A program made the translations under genes and the position numbers. Of a stretch of 7,400 bases of DNA, positions 6,167 to 7,400 are shown in pieces. The first letter of the stretch is position 1. Every line of letters begins with the position of its first letter. Source of the stretch: Planctomycetaceae bacterium (lineage in GTDB: Bacteria > Planctomycetota > Phycisphaerae > Phycisphaerales > SM1A02); contig JAIYCA010000253.1 of NCBI GenBank assembly GCA_027488265.1, forward strand, positions 1 to 7,400, given 5' to 3'. The notes beneath the pieces are model-generated. The model was not told the origin of the DNA. It worked only from the letters and a program-made list of their open reading frames with translations, and did not search any database.

Positions 6167-6436
6167 TGTGACTGGGCTCCACATGAACATTTCCGCAGAG
6201 AACTCCATCAACTTCATCGCGATCCAAGAGAAGAGCGCAACGGTCGTAGCGACCATTGCGAGGATTTTGGGCACGAAGACGAGCGTCTGCTCTTGAATCT
6301 GCGTCACCGCTTGGAAGATGCTCACCACGAGACCGACCACGAGACCAACCACGAGAATGGGTGCCGAGATGAGCAGGATGAGGAGAAACGTCTCGCGCAC
6401 CACATCAAGCGCTTGTACGTCGAGCATGCCGTCCAT
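6158..6436 (-). CDS. fliQ: FliQ, flagellar export gate protein
   Basis: FliQ is a small two-helix membrane subunit, present in about four copies in the FliPQR export gate. The protein from this start has 92 residues (family about 89). Two hydrophobic helices at about 16-42 and 56-78 flank the conserved IFQAVTQIQEQTLVFVPKI (40-58), the clearest FliQ signature. Two ATGs are adjacent. I prefer the one at 6436 because GGAGG is then 6 bases upstream, as in fliP, flhB and flhF. The ATG at 6439 would add one Met with only 3 bases of spacing, and an ATG at 6427 (MLDV) is also possible. The start overlaps the fliP stop by 1 base (TGATG), which implies coupling. The stop codon sits inside the 11-bp repeat array, so the last residues (PVTGT) are partly encoded next to repeat DNA. 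Confidence 0.95.
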   Translation of the reverse strand: MDGMLDVQALDVVRETFLLILLISAPILVVGLVVGLVVSIFQAVTQIQEQTLVFVPKILAMVATTVALFSWIAMKLMEFSAEMFMWSPVTGT

Positions 6437-7209
6437 CATCCACCTCCAAGTGGCGCCATGACGCCGGTAAGCAGCGAGCCTGCGACAAGCGTCCATCCGT
6501 CGACGAGGACGAAGAGCAGCAACTTGAACGGCAGCGAAACAAGCACTGGCGGAAGCATCATCATGCCCATCGAAACAAGCAGACTCGAGATCACCATGTC
6601 GATCACGAGGAACGGGAGATAGATGCGGAAACCGATGAGAAACGACGTCTTGAGTTCGGAGAGGACGAATGACGGAACCAACGTCAAGAGGTCGACGTCC
6701 TTCTCCCACGTCAACTGCTCCGGTTCGCTCGTGTCGACGCCGCGATGCTCGAGAATCATCATCACGGTCGGCACGTTGCCCGTTGCCTCGATCTGCGCGA
6801 TCATGAATTCGCGGAGCGGCTTCTTCGCGCCTTCCCACGCGACCATTTGGTCTTTCTGCTCGCCACGCGCGTACGGTCCGAGGCCTTCGTCCCACATGCG
6901 CCCAAACGTCGGCGCCATGGCGACCGCGGTGAGAAGCACCGAGAGCCCGACGATGACTTGCGACGGCGGCAGCGTTTGCGTTCCGAGCGACTGACGCAGG
7001 AGGCCAAGCACCACCACCATGCGCGTGAAGCACGTGCAGAGGATGAGAATCGCAGGCGCGACGGTCAGGACCGTCAGCAACAAGACGATGTTCAGTGCGC
7101 TCGAGAGCCCGCCCTCGAAGCCCGGCACGTTCTTCGACGCATCCTCAAGGACGCCGATCGGATTGAAGGAGTCGAGTGCTGGTGCTGCTTGGGCGAGGAG
7201 CGCAATCAT
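6436..7209 (-). CDS. fliP: FliP, flagellar export gate protein
   Basis: FliP provides five copies to the FliPQR pore through which flagellar proteins are exported. The protein has 257 residues, typical for the family. Signatures include FTRMVVVLGLLRQSLGTQTLPPSQVIVGL (about 61-89), the periplasmic stretch ending KKPLREFMIAQIE, the strongly conserved VLSELKTSFLIGFRIYLPFLVIDM (about 183-206) and GMMMLPPVLVSLPFKLLLFVLVDGW (about 215-239). Many FliP proteins carry a cleavable signal peptide. Here the first residues, MIALLAQAAPALDSF, are short and lack a basic start, so cleavage is uncertain. The ATG at 7209 has GGAGG 6 bases upstream and overlaps the preceding gene's stop by 4 bases (ATGA). It is the first gene in the window whose function is certain. 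Confidence 0.97.
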   Translation of the reverse strand: MIALLAQAAPALDSFNPIGVLEDASKNVPGFEGGLSSALNIVLLLTVLTVAPAILILCTCFTRMVVVLGLLRQSLGTQTLPPSQVIVGLSVLLTAVAMAPTFGRMWDEGLGPYARGEQKDQMVAWEGAKKPLREFMIAQIEATGNVPTVMMILEHRGVDTSEPEQLTWEKDVDLLTLVPSFVLSELKTSFLIGFRIYLPFLVIDMVISSLLVSMGMMMLPPVLVSLPFKLLLFVLVDGWTLVAGSLLTGVMAPLGGG

Positions 7210-7400
7210 CGCGAACCTCCGCCGCGCGTGTTCTTGCGGGCTCGCGTGAGATCCACAGTTTCAATCTCAGCGCCGCGCATGACGGCGGGAAGCGCATCGC
7301 GAGGATCGATGCGCGCAGCGCGAGGATCGATACGCGCGGCGCGGCTGGCCCCCGTCTCTTCGTCAAACGACTTACCCGCCGTGCGGAGCCGTGCATCGAA
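7206..7400 (-). CDS. C-terminal tail of the gene before fliP, possibly FliO (5' end outside window)
   Basis: This frame is open from the window edge to a TGA that overlaps the fliP start as ATGA, with the fliP Shine-Dalgarno site inside it. That is the arrangement of a real, coupled upstream gene. The visible 64 residues are hydrophilic and Arg/Ala/Asp-rich with no membrane segment. They include a tandem AARIDPR AARIDPR and end in NTRGGGSR. The gene before fliP is usually fliO, a small membrane protein with a variable soluble tail that helps FliP assemble, and this tail would suit it. It does not resemble the conserved C-terminus of FliN, the other common neighbour. Nothing in the visible residues proves FliO, so I leave the symbol empty. 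A competing minus-strand frame (7145-7396) is very Arg/Ser-rich and overlaps fliP, so I prefer this one. Confidence 0.6.
   Translation of the reverse strand, partial: FDARLRTAGKSFDEETGASRAARIDPRAARIDPRDALPAVMRGAEIETVDLTRARKNTRGGGSR
7298..7339. repeat. 21-bp tandem duplication in the gene before fliP
   Basis: The plus strand has CGCGAGGATCGAT at 7298-7310 and at 7319-7331, two copies 21 bases apart. Because 21 is a multiple of three, it duplicates seven residues (AARIDPR) in the open frame without breaking it. Confidence 0.8.

Noticed and set aside
1915..7209. The export-gate genes belonging to a virulence-type injectisome (SctRSTUV)
   Set aside because: Gene order with flhF following flhA, flagellar-type FlhB and FlhA sequences, and no needle, translocon or ATPase genes in view favour the flagellar system.

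Overview
The window is one strand of a flagellar export-gate locus. Every supported gene lies on the minus strand, so transcription runs from position 7400 down to position 1. In that order the genes are: the 3' end of a gene placed where fliO usually sits, then fliP, fliQ, fliR, flhB, flhA and a 5' portion of flhF that leaves the window at position 1. I recognise fliP through flhA directly from conserved protein motifs, and flhF from its N-terminal domain and GTPase P-loop. The fliO call rests on position only. The DNA is GC-rich with strong G/C preference at third codon positions. The gene order is that of a flagellated bacterium in which flhF follows flhA. A Planctomycetota-like organism is possible, but that is an impression, and the window holds no taxonomic marker.

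The proteins form one machine. FliP, FliQ and FliR build the membrane core of the flagellar type III export gate, with FliO normally assisting FliP assembly. FlhB wraps the gate and switches substrate class by self-cleavage. FlhA forms the cytoplasmic ring and energy-coupling part. FlhF is an SRP-family GTPase that sets flagellar position and number.

The gene junctions fall into two kinds. Three are tight overlaps of 1 to 4 bases (fliO-like/fliP, fliP/fliQ, fliR/flhB), each with a GGAGG exactly 6 bases before the downstream start. The other three are gaps (fliQ/fliR 86 bp, flhB/flhA 97-99 bp, flhA/flhF 274 bp). Each gap carries a degenerate tandem repeat that touches or nearly touches the upstream gene's stop codon. 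The repeats have an 11-bp period in two gaps and a 16-bp period in the third. The two genes directly behind the shorter gaps, fliR and flhA, lack a visible GGAGG, while flhF has one followed by a TTG start.

The most unusual items are these intergenic repeats, an FlhF with a very long Ala/Ser/Thr-rich linker (P-loop near residue 517), and an FlhB whose self-cleavage motif reads NPEH instead of NPTH. I see no mobile element, CRISPR array, tRNA, rRNA or new defence or biosynthetic system. Apart from the repeats and the two protein oddities, this is an ordinary flagellar operon.
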